Source: Clostridiales bacterium
GTDB taxonomy: Bacteria > Bacillota > Clostridia > Peptostreptococcales > Anaerovoracaceae
Direction: 5' to 3'
Length of the DNA stretch: 39,029 nucleotides
Assembly: GCA_022775805.1 (NCBI GenBank)
Contig: JALFKB010000075.1
Coordinates: 1 to 39,029 of the forward strand
Translations under genes and position numbers: made by a program
In this document: piece by piece, positions 30,704-37,928 of the stretch
Position numbering within the stretch: position 1 is the stretch's first letter
How the letters are laid out: every line of letters begins with the position of its first letter
The notes under the pieces: generated by a model
Databases searched by the model: none
What the model was told of the DNA's origin: nothing
What the model saw: only the letters and a program-made list of their open reading frames with translations

Positions 30704-30718
30704 TTTCGATTCAATACT
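30704..30718. repeat. Left copy of a 15-bp inverted repeat
   Basis: TTTCGATTCAATACT at 30704-30718 is the exact reverse complement of 30832-30846. This copy is just upstream of the pheA -35 box and also overlaps a smaller GTATTG/CAATAC dyad. Confidence 0.6.
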
Positions 30719-30764
30719 TTTTTGAAATTTATTTGTGTATTCTCACAAAAGGCGATGTGAGCAT

Positions 30765-30794
30765 TTTACACCGGCTTTATATTTTGTTTATACT
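30765..30794 (+). promoter_or_regulatory. Promoter candidate of the bile salt hydrolase gene
   Basis: TTTACA (30765-30770) and TATACT (30789-30794) with an 18-bp spacer. A second -10-like TATAAT at 30813-30818 lies closer to the gene but has no good -35. Confidence 0.5.
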
Positions 30795-30831
30795 GTTCAC
30801 ATGATCTGAAGGTATAATGCTGTTTGAAGAT

Positions 30832-30846
30832 AGTATTGAATCGAAA
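30832..30846. repeat. Right copy of a 15-bp inverted repeat
   Basis: AGTATTGAATCGAAA at 30832-30846 matches the complement of 30704-30718 at all 15 positions. This copy ends in the ribosome site region of the bile salt hydrolase gene. Confidence 0.6.
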
Positions 30847-30859
30847 GGAAGTGATATAC

Positions 30860-31849
30860 ATGTGTACAGCTGTAACTTACAAGACAAGGGACTCCTACTT
30901 CGGAAGAAATCTGGACTATGAGTTTTCTTACGGGGAGGAGGTTGTGGTGATGCCAAGAAACTACCCCGTCGCATTCAGACATGCTCCGGGATTTGAAAGC
31001 CATTACGCCATTGTGGGAATGGCCTTTGTGGCGGAGGAGACGCCCCTGTTCTATGACGCCATGAACGAACAGGGGCTGGGAATGGCGGGGCTGAACTTCG
31101 TGGGAAACGCCAGATACAGCAAGCTCGATACCCGCAGCTCCGATTCCGGCAGCTCAGTGGACAACATTGCCCAGTTCGAGCTGCTGCCGTGGATTCTGGG
31201 ACAGTGCAGGACTGTTAAGGATGCGAAGAAGCTCCTTGAGAGAATCAACATTATAGATGAAGCCTTCAGCAGCAGTCTTCCCGTATCACAGCTTCACTGG
31301 CTGATTGCGGACAGAAACGAGTCCATCACACTGGAGCTTACCGAAAAGGGCATGAACATATATCCCAATCCCGTGGGAGTGCTGACAAACAACCCGCCCT
31401 TTGATTATCAGATGTTCGCTATGAACAATTATATGGCACTGTCGCCGAAGCAGCCGGAGAACAATCTGAGAGTTCCCCTTGATAAATACAGCAGAGGAAT
31501 GGGTGGTATGGGCCTTCCGGGAGATCTTTCCTCCCAGTCACGTTTCATCCGGGCAGCCTTCACCAAACTGAACTCCCGTTCAGAGGATACGGAGCTTGCA
31601 AGCGTGAGCCAGTTCTTTCACATTCTGGAATCGGTGAGCCAGCCCAGAGGCTGCTGCATGGTTTCTGAGGGAGAGTACGAGGTGACACTCTATTCCTCCT
31701 GCTGCAATCTCGACAAGGGAATCTACTATTATAATACCTATGATAACCATCGCATCTGTGCAGTGGATATGTACCGGGAGAATCTGGAGAGCAGCCGCCT
31801 TGCCAGATATCCCATCACCGGCAAGGAATCAATTCTGTTTCGTCATTAG
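30860..31849 (+). CDS. Choloylglycine (bile salt) hydrolase family enzyme
   Basis: A 329-residue Ntn-hydrolase. After loss of Met1 the nucleophile is Cys2 (MCTAVTYKTRD), and the family residues are R16 and D19 (FGRNLDYE), N79 (AGLNF), N177 (VLTNNPPF) and R228 (SSQSRFIRAAF). It should split glycine or taurine from conjugated bile acids; some relatives prefer penicillin V, and the sequence alone does not decide. The start at 30860 is forced because Cys must follow Met; GGAAGTGA lies just upstream, and the 12 codons before it are not used. No signal peptide, so cytoplasmic. It is monocistronic with a strong terminator. Confidence 0.92.
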   Translation: MCTAVTYKTRDSYFGRNLDYEFSYGEEVVVMPRNYPVAFRHAPGFESHYAIVGMAFVAEETPLFYDAMNEQGLGMAGLNFVGNARYSKLDTRSSDSGSSVDNIAQFELLPWILGQCRTVKDAKKLLERINIIDEAFSSSLPVSQLHWLIADRNESITLELTEKGMNIYPNPVGVLTNNPPFDYQMFAMNNYMALSPKQPENNLRVPLDKYSRGMGGMGLPGDLSSQSRFIRAAFTKLNSRSEDTELASVSQFFHILESVSQPRGCCMVSEGEYEVTLYSSCCNLDKGIYYYNTYDNHRICAVDMYRENLESSRLARYPITGKESILFRH

Positions 31850-31857
31850 AGCAGATA

Positions 31858-31907
31858 CCGAAGGGGGGAGGCATCCCGGTAACGGATGCCTCCCCCTTTC
31901 GGCTTTG
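31858..31907 (+). terminator. Strong terminator after the bile salt hydrolase gene
   Basis: A 19-bp stem (31858-31876 with 31884-31902) with one G-T wobble pair, starting 9 bases after the stop codon. The T tail (CTTTG) is short, but the stem is the strongest in the window. Confidence 0.8.
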
Positions 31908-31955
31908 TAGTAGTTTTTGTAGTATATGATGGTGCTTATACGTCGGGTACGAAGT

Positions 31956-32438
31956 TTACACGTCGAAGGATTCAGCCATGTTTTCCTTGCCCTTGAGTTC
32001 TTCAACATTTATGCAGAGAATGGCAGTCTTGCCTATTGCTCCGTTGACGAATTTCATCCCCCCTTCGATGAAGTCCGGTGTCATCTTGTAGATGAACTGT
32101 TCCAGAACGTGTCTTCTGATTTCTTCATCCTCCACGATTTCAATTGTTCCCGTGGCGATGACACTCTGGAATGCAGCTGTTACCTTGTTCTGCACAATCT
32201 TTGAATTCAGTATCGCCGTGAAGCAGGCCTTGTTGTTCTTCTGTATCGCATCGATTTTGTAGCCGTATTTAGCAGAGTGGATGTAGATCTTGCCATCTTC
32301 ATAGATGTAGTTTACAGGCACTGCGTAAGGGTAACCCTCGTCGCCGTTAACAGCCAGTATTCCGTGATTTCCCGCTGCGAAAGCTTCCTCTGCCTTTGCA
32401 TGGCTCATCTGCCTGTCTTCTTTATACATTTTTCTCAT
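31956..32438 (-). CDS. Pyridoxamine 5'-phosphate oxidase-like flavin protein (second copy)
   Basis: A 160-residue split-barrel PNPOx-like protein related to the one at 7586-8080 (NHGILAVNGDEGYPYAVPVNYIYEDGKIYIHSAKYGYKIDAI). Members of this Nim-like group are flavoproteins of uncertain reductase role. The start at 32438 has AAGGAGG 8 bases upstream; the first Met of the longer frame has none. It is divergent from the Crp/Fnr-type gene, and the 144-base space between them holds a dyad that may control both. Confidence 0.86.
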   Translation of the reverse strand: MRKMYKEDRQMSHAKAEEAFAAGNHGILAVNGDEGYPYAVPVNYIYEDGKIYIHSAKYGYKIDAIQKNNKACFTAILNSKIVQNKVTAAFQSVIATGTIEIVEDEEIRRHVLEQFIYKMTPDFIEGGMKFVNGAIGKTAILCINVEELKGKENMAESFDV

Positions 32439-32497
32439 GACTTTTCCTCCTTGTTTCATAAGCTACGACAACAATATGCCACCAGGCTTCTGTTGTA

Positions 32498-32513
32498 TGT
32501 TGCCATTGCAACA
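32498..32513. promoter_or_regulatory. Crp/Fnr-type dyad upstream of the Crp/Fnr gene
   Basis: TGTTGCCATTGCAACA: perfect 6-bp arms with a 4-bp centre, the layout of FNR boxes. It overlaps the -35 of the regulator gene's promoter, so autorepression is likely (inference). ACAACA (32468) and TGTTGT (32491) form a looser second pair next to it. Confidence 0.6.
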
Positions 32514-32534
32514 CTTTTTGTTTTTTTGTATTAT
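32506..32534 (+). promoter_or_regulatory. Promoter of the Crp/Fnr-type regulator
   Basis: TTGCAA (32506-32511) and TATTAT (32529-32534) with a 17-bp spacer. A mini-frame of 7 codons (32563-32586) ends in a TGA that overlaps the ATG of the regulator. Confidence 0.6.
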
Positions 32535-32582
32535 CTTTGTAGGATATTGCGCATTAAAGCTCATGGAAGCGGGGAGGCGGAC

Positions 32583-33236
32583 ATGAATCTGGAAAAACTA
32601 TCGGAATACGGACTTTTCAATAATATAAGCGTGGATGAGCTGTCAGTGATGTTCGGCTGCCTTAAGCACCGTCAGCGGCACTTCGAAGCCGGGGAAATAA
32701 TCGGCATCACCTCTCCGGACAGACAGATAGGAATAGTAACAGAGGGCCGGGTTAGCATGGTTTCCGAGGATGTCTGGGGCACCTCCACCCTGCTGGCTGT
32801 TCTTTCCGAGGGAGATGTCTTCGGGGAGAGCTTCATATGCGGTGACAACGAGAACGATCTCATCACCTTCGTTGCCCACAGCTCCTGCAGCGTTCTTATG
32901 ATCGACTATTCCCAGGTGTTTCATTCCTGTACGGTTTCCTGCATATTCCACCACAAGCTTATTGAGAACATGATAAGCCTGATTGCCGACAAGAACTGCA
33001 AGCTGATGGTTAAAACCTGCATCGTTTCCCAGCACTCCCTGCGGAGAAAGATTCAGATGTTCCTTTCCATGCAGGCCCGGACAAAGGGCTCCACTGCCTT
33101 TGAGATTCCATATAACCGCACCCAGCTTGCGGAGTATCTTGCCACAGACCGCACCGCTCTGGCTCGGGAGCTCCGGAAAATGAAGGAGGAAAATCTGATA
33201 GACTTCCACAAAAACACCTTCGAGATAATCATATAA
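32583..33236 (+). CDS. Crp/Fnr-family transcriptional regulator
   Basis: A 217-residue protein with an N-terminal cyclic-nucleotide-binding-type beta-roll (RHFEAGEIIGITSPD, GIVTEGRVSMVSED, LLAVLSEGDVFGESFICG) and a C-terminal Crp helix-turn-helix (YNRTQLAEYLATDRTALARELRKMKEENLIDF). The cAMP-binding Arg signature is not evident and there is no N-terminal Cys cluster, so the signal is neither clearly cAMP nor a 4Fe-4S cluster; haem or redox sensing, as in HcpR-like proteins, is possible. The neighbours (desulfoferrodoxin, flavoprotein, oxidoreductase) suggest redox or nitrosative stress. GGAGG is 5 bases before the ATG. Confidence 0.88.
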   Translation: MNLEKLSEYGLFNNISVDELSVMFGCLKHRQRHFEAGEIIGITSPDRQIGIVTEGRVSMVSEDVWGTSTLLAVLSEGDVFGESFICGDNENDLITFVAHSSCSVLMIDYSQVFHSCTVSCIFHHKLIENMISLIADKNCKLMVKTCIVSQHSLRRKIQMFLSMQARTKGSTAFEIPYNRTQLAEYLATDRTALARELRKMKEENLIDFHKNTFEIII

Positions 33237-33260
33237 AAAACCCCGGGGATTGCCCGGGGT
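33234..33260. terminator. Bidirectional terminator between crp-like gene and dfx
   Basis: ACCCCGGG (33240-33247) pairs with CCCGGGGT (33253-33260) around GATTG. Six A's precede it, giving a T run for the minus-strand dfx transcript; it lies at once after the Crp/Fnr stop. Confidence 0.85.
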
Positions 33261-33279
33261 CATCCATTGCTCTGTGAAA

Positions 33280-33651
33280 TTATTCAGCCTTCCAGAGTCC
33301 GTGGAGGTTACAGTATTCGTATACTGCAGTCACGGATTCGCCATCTGCCAGAACAAACTCTGCAGCAGGCTTTTCACCCGGCTTCAGAGCCTTTCTCTGA
33401 ACACCGTTGGCAGTTTCCACTGCAATCCATTCAATGTAGTGTTCCTCCAGCATAGGATGCTCAACTGATCCTACAGCAACTGATACCTTGTTTCCGTCAA
33501 CTGTAACAGCCGGAACGTGCTTCTCTGCTGCTCCGTCAGTTGTTCCCGGAACCAGCTCTGTCATAGGCTGTCCGCAGCACATTACAGGAACTCCTCTGTC
33601 CCTGATCTTTTCAACTATGTTTCCGCAATGTTCACAAATAAAAACCTTCAT
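33280..33651 (-). CDS. dfx: Desulfoferrodoxin (superoxide reductase)
   Basis: A 123-residue two-iron superoxide reductase that reduces superoxide to peroxide in anaerobes. The desulforedoxin centre is C6, C9 (CEHC) and C25-C26 (MCCGQPM). The catalytic Fe site ligands are H45 in EKHVPAV (with the conserved Glu-Lys before it), H65 (EHPM), H71 (EHYIEW), and C114 and H117 (YCNLHGLW). GGAGA is about 10 bases before the ATG. It is monocistronic, with a palindrome over the predicted start site. Confidence 0.95.
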   Translation of the reverse strand: MKVFICEHCGNIVEKIRDRGVPVMCCGQPMTELVPGTTDGAAEKHVPAVTVDGNKVSVAVGSVEHPMLEEHYIEWIAVETANGVQRKALKPGEKPAAEFVLADGESVTAVYEYCNLHGLWKAE

Positions 33652-33674
33652 TATATTAATGTCTCCTTTCTCCC

Positions 33675-33696
33675 GAAAAACCCTATAGGGCTTTTC
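33675..33696. promoter_or_regulatory. Near-perfect 22-bp palindrome at the dfx start site
   Basis: A 22-bp palindrome centred on CCCTATAGGG (33681-33690), with one mismatched pair and GAAAA/TTTTC ends. It overlaps the predicted transcription start of dfx and so resembles a repressor operator. It does not match the PerR box. Confidence 0.5.
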
Positions 33697-33698
33697 CC

Positions 33699-33726
33699 AT
33701 ATTATCTAATGCAAAGACTGCAACAA
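33699..33726 (-). promoter_or_regulatory. Promoter candidate of dfx
   Basis: Minus-strand TTGTTG (33726-33721) and TAATAT (33704-33699), 16 bp apart. Confidence 0.45.
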
Positions 33727-33863
33727 TCTGCTGTAGTAATTACACTTACATTTTAATGCATATCCCCCTGTTTGACAAGGCGCCATGTTATATTCGCCCC
33801 CTCGAAAACCTCTCAGTTATAAATATGCTAAATTGTTGCATATTATAAATAAAATAAAAAATC

Positions 33864-33881
33864 TTTGTTTTTATAAACAAA
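33864..33881. promoter_or_regulatory. Palindrome directly upstream of the por promoter
   Basis: TTTGTTT-TTAT-AAACAAA, a perfect 7+7 inverted repeat, ending 5 bases before the -35 box. Position fits an activator or an upstream operator. It resembles, but with a shorter centre, the clostridial Rex box. Confidence 0.5.
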
Positions 33882-33886
33882 AACCA

Positions 33887-33915
33887 TTGACTCTTTGCCG
33901 GTTTTGCTGTAATCT
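33887..33915 (+). promoter_or_regulatory. Promoter of the por operon
   Basis: TTGACT (33887-33892) and a weak TAATCT (33910-33915), 17 bp apart. A poor -10 with a palindrome just upstream suggests activation-dependent expression. Confidence 0.5.
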
Positions 33916-33949
33916 ATGGGAGTAATAAAACTTTTAGGAGAAAACTGAA

Positions 33950-34540
33950 ATGACAAAGAAAATTAACGAAGCAGTAGAAATAAGATGGCACGGCAGAGGC
34001 GGCCAGGGAGCGAAGACGGCATGCCTCCTTCTGGCGGATGTTGCCTTCAATTCAAACAAGCATGTTCAGGGTTTTCCGGAGTACGGTCCTGAACGAATGG
34101 GGGCCCCTATTACAGCATATAACAGAATTTCAGATGAACACTGCAAGGTTCATTCTAATATATATACGCCGGACTATGTTGTTGTTGTAGACGAGACTCT
34201 GCTGAACTCAGTGGACGTGACAAAGGGACTGAAGGAAACAGGCGCCCTTATCATCAACAGCAAGAAGGATCCTGAGGAGATTCGTCCTTTGCTTAAGGGA
34301 TACAAGGGCAGAGTATGCTCAGTTGATGCCGAGAGAATTTCTATGGAAACCCTGGGCAGGAATTTCCCTAACACTCCGATGCTGGCAGCAGTAGTTAAGG
34401 TAAGCAACATCCTTGAGCAGGAGAAGTTCATAAAAGACATGAGAGAATCCTTCAGACACAAGTTTCTCCACAAGGAGAGTCTGGTGGAGGGCAACATGAA
34501 GGCGCTGCTCCAGTCAATGGATGAAGTTAAGGTGGGCTAA
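33950..34540 (+). CDS. porG: 2-oxoacid:ferredoxin oxidoreductase, gamma subunit
   Basis: A 196-residue gamma subunit (EIRWHGRGGQGAKTACLLLADVA, then GFPEYGPERMGAPITAY) of a four-subunit enzyme that oxidises a 2-oxoacid to acyl-CoA, CO2 and reduced ferredoxin. The subunit sizes (196, 102, 404 and 309 residues) and order gamma-delta-alpha-beta match the Thermotoga pyruvate enzyme as I know it, so pyruvate is the best guess; branched-chain oxoacids are possible. AGGAG lies 9 bases before the ATG. Confidence 0.88.
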   Translation: MTKKINEAVEIRWHGRGGQGAKTACLLLADVAFNSNKHVQGFPEYGPERMGAPITAYNRISDEHCKVHSNIYTPDYVVVVDETLLNSVDVTKGLKETGALIINSKKDPEEIRPLLKGYKGRVCSVDAERISMETLGRNFPNTPMLAAVVKVSNILEQEKFIKDMRESFRHKFLHKESLVEGNMKALLQSMDEVKVG

Positions 34541-34577
34541 AGCCTGAAACACATTAGATCAGACGAGGAAAAACCCA

Positions 34578-34886
34578 ATGATGAAACGAAGAGCACAGGA
34601 CATAAACGAAAAAATAACTTGGCAGGAGGTTACCACCGGAGCGGAGATTTTCGAACCGGCAACCTCCCTTTTAGTTAATACAGGGGAATGGCGGGTTATG
34701 GTGCCTGTATTCAAGGCAGACAAGTGCAGGCACTGCATGCTCTGTGTACCATTCTGCCCCGACAGTTCAATACCGGTAGAGGGAAACAAGCGACTTGATT
34801 TTGATTTCGATCACTGCAAAGGCTGCGGAATCTGTGTCAAGGTCTGCCCATTTGATGCGATAGATTTTGTGAAGGAGGAAAAGTAG
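34578..34886 (+). CDS. porD: 2-oxoacid:ferredoxin oxidoreductase, delta (ferredoxin) subunit
   Basis: A 102-residue subunit with two 4Fe-4S binding motifs, CRHCMLCVPFCP and CKGCGICVKVCP, that carries electrons from the TPP site to free ferredoxin. GAGGA is in front of the start; an ATGATG leaves the exact Met open. It starts 37 bases after porG and ends one base before porA. Confidence 0.92.
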   Translation: MMKRRAQDINEKITWQEVTTGAEIFEPATSLLVNTGEWRVMVPVFKADKCRHCMLCVPFCPDSSIPVEGNKRLDFDFDHCKGCGICVKVCPFDAIDFVKEEK

Positions 34887-34887
34887 T

Positions 34888-36102
34888 ATGGCAAAACGAG
34901 ACAGAATGTCAGGAAACGAAGCTGTAGCAACAGCCATGCGTCAGATTAATCCCGACGTTATGGGAGCCTTTCCTATTACACCTTCCACGGAAATACCGCA
35001 GTACTATTCCCAGTACATAGCAGACGGACTTGTAGACACTGAGTTTGTGGCGGTGGAGTCCGAGCACAGCGCCATGTCGGTATGCATGGGTGCGGCAGCC
35101 GCCGGAGCCAGGGCCGTAACGGCAACCTCTTCGGCAGGTCTGGCCTACATGTGGGAACTCCTTTATGTTGCAGCATCCTCCAGACTTCCCATCACAATGG
35201 CTGTTGTAAACAGAGCCCTTACGGGACCTATAAACATCAACAACGACCACTCCGACTCAATGGGAGCCAGAGACTCCGGCTGGATTCAGATTTACGCCGA
35301 AACAAACCAGGAGGTTTACGACAACTACATCCAGGCAATGCCGATTTCCGAGGCAATACGTCTTCCGATCATGATTTGTCAGGACGGATTCGTTACAAGC
35401 CACGGAGTATCAAACATAGAACTGCTGGAGGACGACGAGGTTAAGGAATTCGTAGGAGAATACAAACCGGAGAACTACCTCCTGAAACACGAGAATCCAC
35501 TGGCTGTAGGACCTTACGGAACATCTCCGTACTACATGGAAGTGAAGAGAGCCCAGGCACAGGCCATGAAGGACTCAATGCCTATTATCCTTGATGTGGC
35601 CGAGAAATTCGAGAAGCTCAGCGGCAGGAAATACGGCTTCTTCGAGGAATACATGATGGACGATGCAGAGGTTGCTCTGGTAGTAATAGGCTCCAGCGCC
35701 GGAACCGGCAAGGAGGCTGTGGACAGACTGAGAGCCGAGGGCAAGAAGGTAGGACTCATCAAGCTGAGAGTGTTTAGACCGTTCCCGAGAGTACCCCTTG
35801 CAGATGCAATGTGCAAGGTTAAGGCCGTTGCCATTATGGACAAGGCAGAGAGTTTCTCAAACAGCGGCGGTCCCCTCTTTAATGAAGCCAGAAGCTCACT
35901 TTACGACCTGCCGGGAAGACCATATGCAATAAACTACATATACGGACTTGGCGGCCGTGACATTACAGTTGACGACTATTACGAAATATTCAACGACCTG
36001 TTTATCATCCACGAGACCGACGATCCGGGAGATGTATACAGATATGTCGGAGTAAGAGACTCAAGATACGAGGAAGGCGGCTTCGACCACAGAAAATACT
36101 GA
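34888..36102 (+). CDS. porA: 2-oxoacid:ferredoxin oxidoreductase, alpha subunit
   Basis: A 404-residue alpha subunit. The N-terminal half has the pyrimidine-binding region of TPP: GAFPITPSTEIPQYYSQY, EFVAVESEHSAMSVCMGAAAAGARAVTATSSAGLAYM, VNRALTGPINI and DHSD. The second half is a transketolase C-like domain (VVIGSSAGTGKEAVDRLR, GLIKLRVFRPFP). The full-length match to the four-subunit type is clear. AAGGAGG lies 9 bases before the ATG, inside the end of porD. Confidence 0.93.
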   Translation: MAKRDRMSGNEAVATAMRQINPDVMGAFPITPSTEIPQYYSQYIADGLVDTEFVAVESEHSAMSVCMGAAAAGARAVTATSSAGLAYMWELLYVAASSRLPITMAVVNRALTGPININNDHSDSMGARDSGWIQIYAETNQEVYDNYIQAMPISEAIRLPIMICQDGFVTSHGVSNIELLEDDEVKEFVGEYKPENYLLKHENPLAVGPYGTSPYYMEVKRAQAQAMKDSMPIILDVAEKFEKLSGRKYGFFEEYMMDDAEVALVVIGSSAGTGKEAVDRLRAEGKKVGLIKLRVFRPFPRVPLADAMCKVKAVAIMDKAESFSNSGGPLFNEARSSLYDLPGRPYAINYIYGLGGRDITVDDYYEIFNDLFIIHETDDPGDVYRYVGVRDSRYEEGGFDHRKY

Positions 36103-36159
36103 TTACCCGCTATTTACACAATAACCTGAACCAAGCAATAAACAATATTGGAGAACAAG

Positions 36160-37089
36160 ATGGCATACAGTTTAAAGAAAGAAGTGCAAAAGCCGGAAAG
36201 GCTGGCAGGAGGTCACAGATTATGTGCCGGCTGCGGTGCAGGCATTGCCGTAAGAGGCGTGCTCAGGGCACTGGAGCCTGAGGACAAGGCCGTAATCACC
36301 AACGCCACCAGCTGCCTTGAGGTTTCCACATTCATATACCCTCACACAGCATACTATGACAGCTACATTCATACTGCCTTCGCCAATGGTGCGGCAACTA
36401 TGTCCGGGGTTGAGGCAGCATACAAGGTCCTTAAGAAAAAGGGCAAGATAGATGACAATTTCAAATTCATCGCCTTCGGAGGAGACGGGGGAACCTACGA
36501 CATAGGAATCCAGTCCCTGTCGGGAGCCATGGAGCGCGGCCACGACATGGTCTATGTCTGCTACGACAACGAGGCATACATGAACACGGGAATCCAGCGT
36601 TCATCCTCCACACCGAAGTTTGCCGATGCCACCACATCCCCTGCAGGAGATGAGATACCGGGAAAGATTCAGAACAAGAAGAATCTGACTGCCATTGTGG
36701 CGGCTCACAACGTGCCTTATGCAGCCCAGACTACATTCCTTGGGGATTTCAGGGATCTTCACAACAAGGCTCACAAGGCTATCTACACCAAGGGTGCCTG
36801 CTTCCTGAACGTGCTGGCTCCATGTCCCAGAGGCTGGAGGTACGAGACCGAGGATCTGGCGGAAATCTGCCGGCTGGCAGTTGAAACCTGCGTGTGGCCT
36901 TTGTACGAAATCGAAGAGGGCGTCTGGAGGCTGACCTACGAGCCGAAGAAGAAGCTGCCTGTTGAGGAATTCCTGGCAAAGCAGGGCCGCTTCAAGCACA
37001 TGTTCGCCAAGGGAAGCGAATGGATGATCGAGGAAACTCAGGAATATGTTGACCGGCAGTGGGAAGAGCTGCTGAGCAAATGCAAATAG
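36160..37089 (+). CDS. porB: 2-oxoacid:ferredoxin oxidoreductase, beta subunit
   Basis: A 309-residue TPP-binding subunit. The GDG…N motif is GGDGGTYDIGIQSLSGAMERG…YDNEAYMNTG, and the 4Fe-4S ligands include LCAGCGAG and TSC. The start at 36160 has GGAG 6 bases upstream; a TTG four codons earlier is less likely. It starts 57 bases after porA and is followed by a terminator, so it ends the operon. Confidence 0.93.
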   Translation: MAYSLKKEVQKPERLAGGHRLCAGCGAGIAVRGVLRALEPEDKAVITNATSCLEVSTFIYPHTAYYDSYIHTAFANGAATMSGVEAAYKVLKKKGKIDDNFKFIAFGGDGGTYDIGIQSLSGAMERGHDMVYVCYDNEAYMNTGIQRSSSTPKFADATTSPAGDEIPGKIQNKKNLTAIVAAHNVPYAAQTTFLGDFRDLHNKAHKAIYTKGACFLNVLAPCPRGWRYETEDLAEICRLAVETCVWPLYEIEEGVWRLTYEPKKKLPVEEFLAKQGRFKHMFAKGSEWMIEETQEYVDRQWEELLSKCK

Positions 37090-37107
37090 AATAAAAAAAC
37101 ATAACAT

Positions 37108-37145
37108 GGAGCTGCCCACTATGAGCCGGTGAACAGCTCCTTTTC
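37108..37145 (+). terminator. Terminator after porB
   Basis: GGAGCTG (37108-37114) pairs with CAGCTCC (37134-37140), with TTTTCTT right after it. The inner stem is weak (CAC/GTG). Confidence 0.7.
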
Positions 37146-37928
37146 TTATGTCATAAAAAGCTCGCCCAGGGCCTTTGCGATTCCATCCTCATATATGGAG
37201 CCCGTCACCCGGTAGCGTTTCTTCAGCTCCTCCGGGGCGCTACCCATGACTATACCAAGACCCACAGCGTCAAGCATGGAAATGTCGTTGGCGCTGTCAC
37301 CGAAGGCTACGGCATCCTCCCTGGTGCAGCCCAGGGCATTCAGAATCTGCGCCACTCCGGTGCCCTTGGAGTATTCCTTATGGGTAATCTCAATGTATTC
37401 ATATTCATCGTGAACTATCACATCGAACCACTCTGACAGAGCTTCTCTGATTTCTCCGCACCGCGAGCGGTCCGAGGGATATCCCGTTATTTTCTGAATG
37501 AAATCCGGAAGCTCACTTACTGGTCTGTATTTCCCCGGATATCTGGCCATCATGGTATCAATCCTGGATGCAAGGCCCTCAGGGAGAAACTCCATGTCCA
37601 GGTAGTAATAGTCGGAGTTCTCAATAAAGAAGGGGCAGTCATATCTGTGGAGGATTTCCAGAATCCGCCTGCAGTCCTGCCCGGACACTCCCCCGTTTGT
37701 CAGCACCTTCCCGTCAAGGGACACGTAGCTTCCGCACTGGCAGATTCGTCCTCGAAGAGGAAGCTCCTCCACCTGGGCAGGCAGCATGCAGGCCGCCCGG
37801 CCTGTGCAGAGTATTGCCGAGTGACCTTTTACCTCGCATTCTTTCATTGCACTGATCGTGCTCTCCGGGATGCCGCAATCATGGCGGTAAAGAGTCCCGT
37901 CAACATCATAAAAAATTACTTTTCCCAT
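37146..37928 (-). CDS. Cof-type HAD-IIB phosphatase
   Basis: A 260-residue HAD-superfamily hydrolase. The nucleophile and acid are Asp8 and Asp10 in YDVDGTLY, the second motif is ILCTGR, and the metal-binding motif [16 protein letters not shown] is near the C-terminus, with the IIB cap domain between. Members dephosphorylate small sugar phosphates, FMN or similar; substrate unknown. It overlaps the MATE gene stop by 13 bases, so the two are probably cotranscribed. AAGG is 7 bases before the ATG. Confidence 0.86.
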   Translation of the reverse strand: MGKVIFYDVDGTLYRHDCGIPESTISAMKECEVKGHSAILCTGRAACMLPAQVEELPLRGRICQCGSYVSLDGKVLTNGGVSGQDCRRILEILHRYDCPFFIENSDYYYLDMEFLPEGLASRIDTMMARYPGKYRPVSELPDFIQKITGYPSDRSRCGEIREALSEWFDVIVHDEYEYIEITHKEYSKGTGVAQILNALGCTREDAVAFGDSANDISMLDAVGLGIVMGSAPEELKKRYRVTGSIYEDGIAKALGELFMT

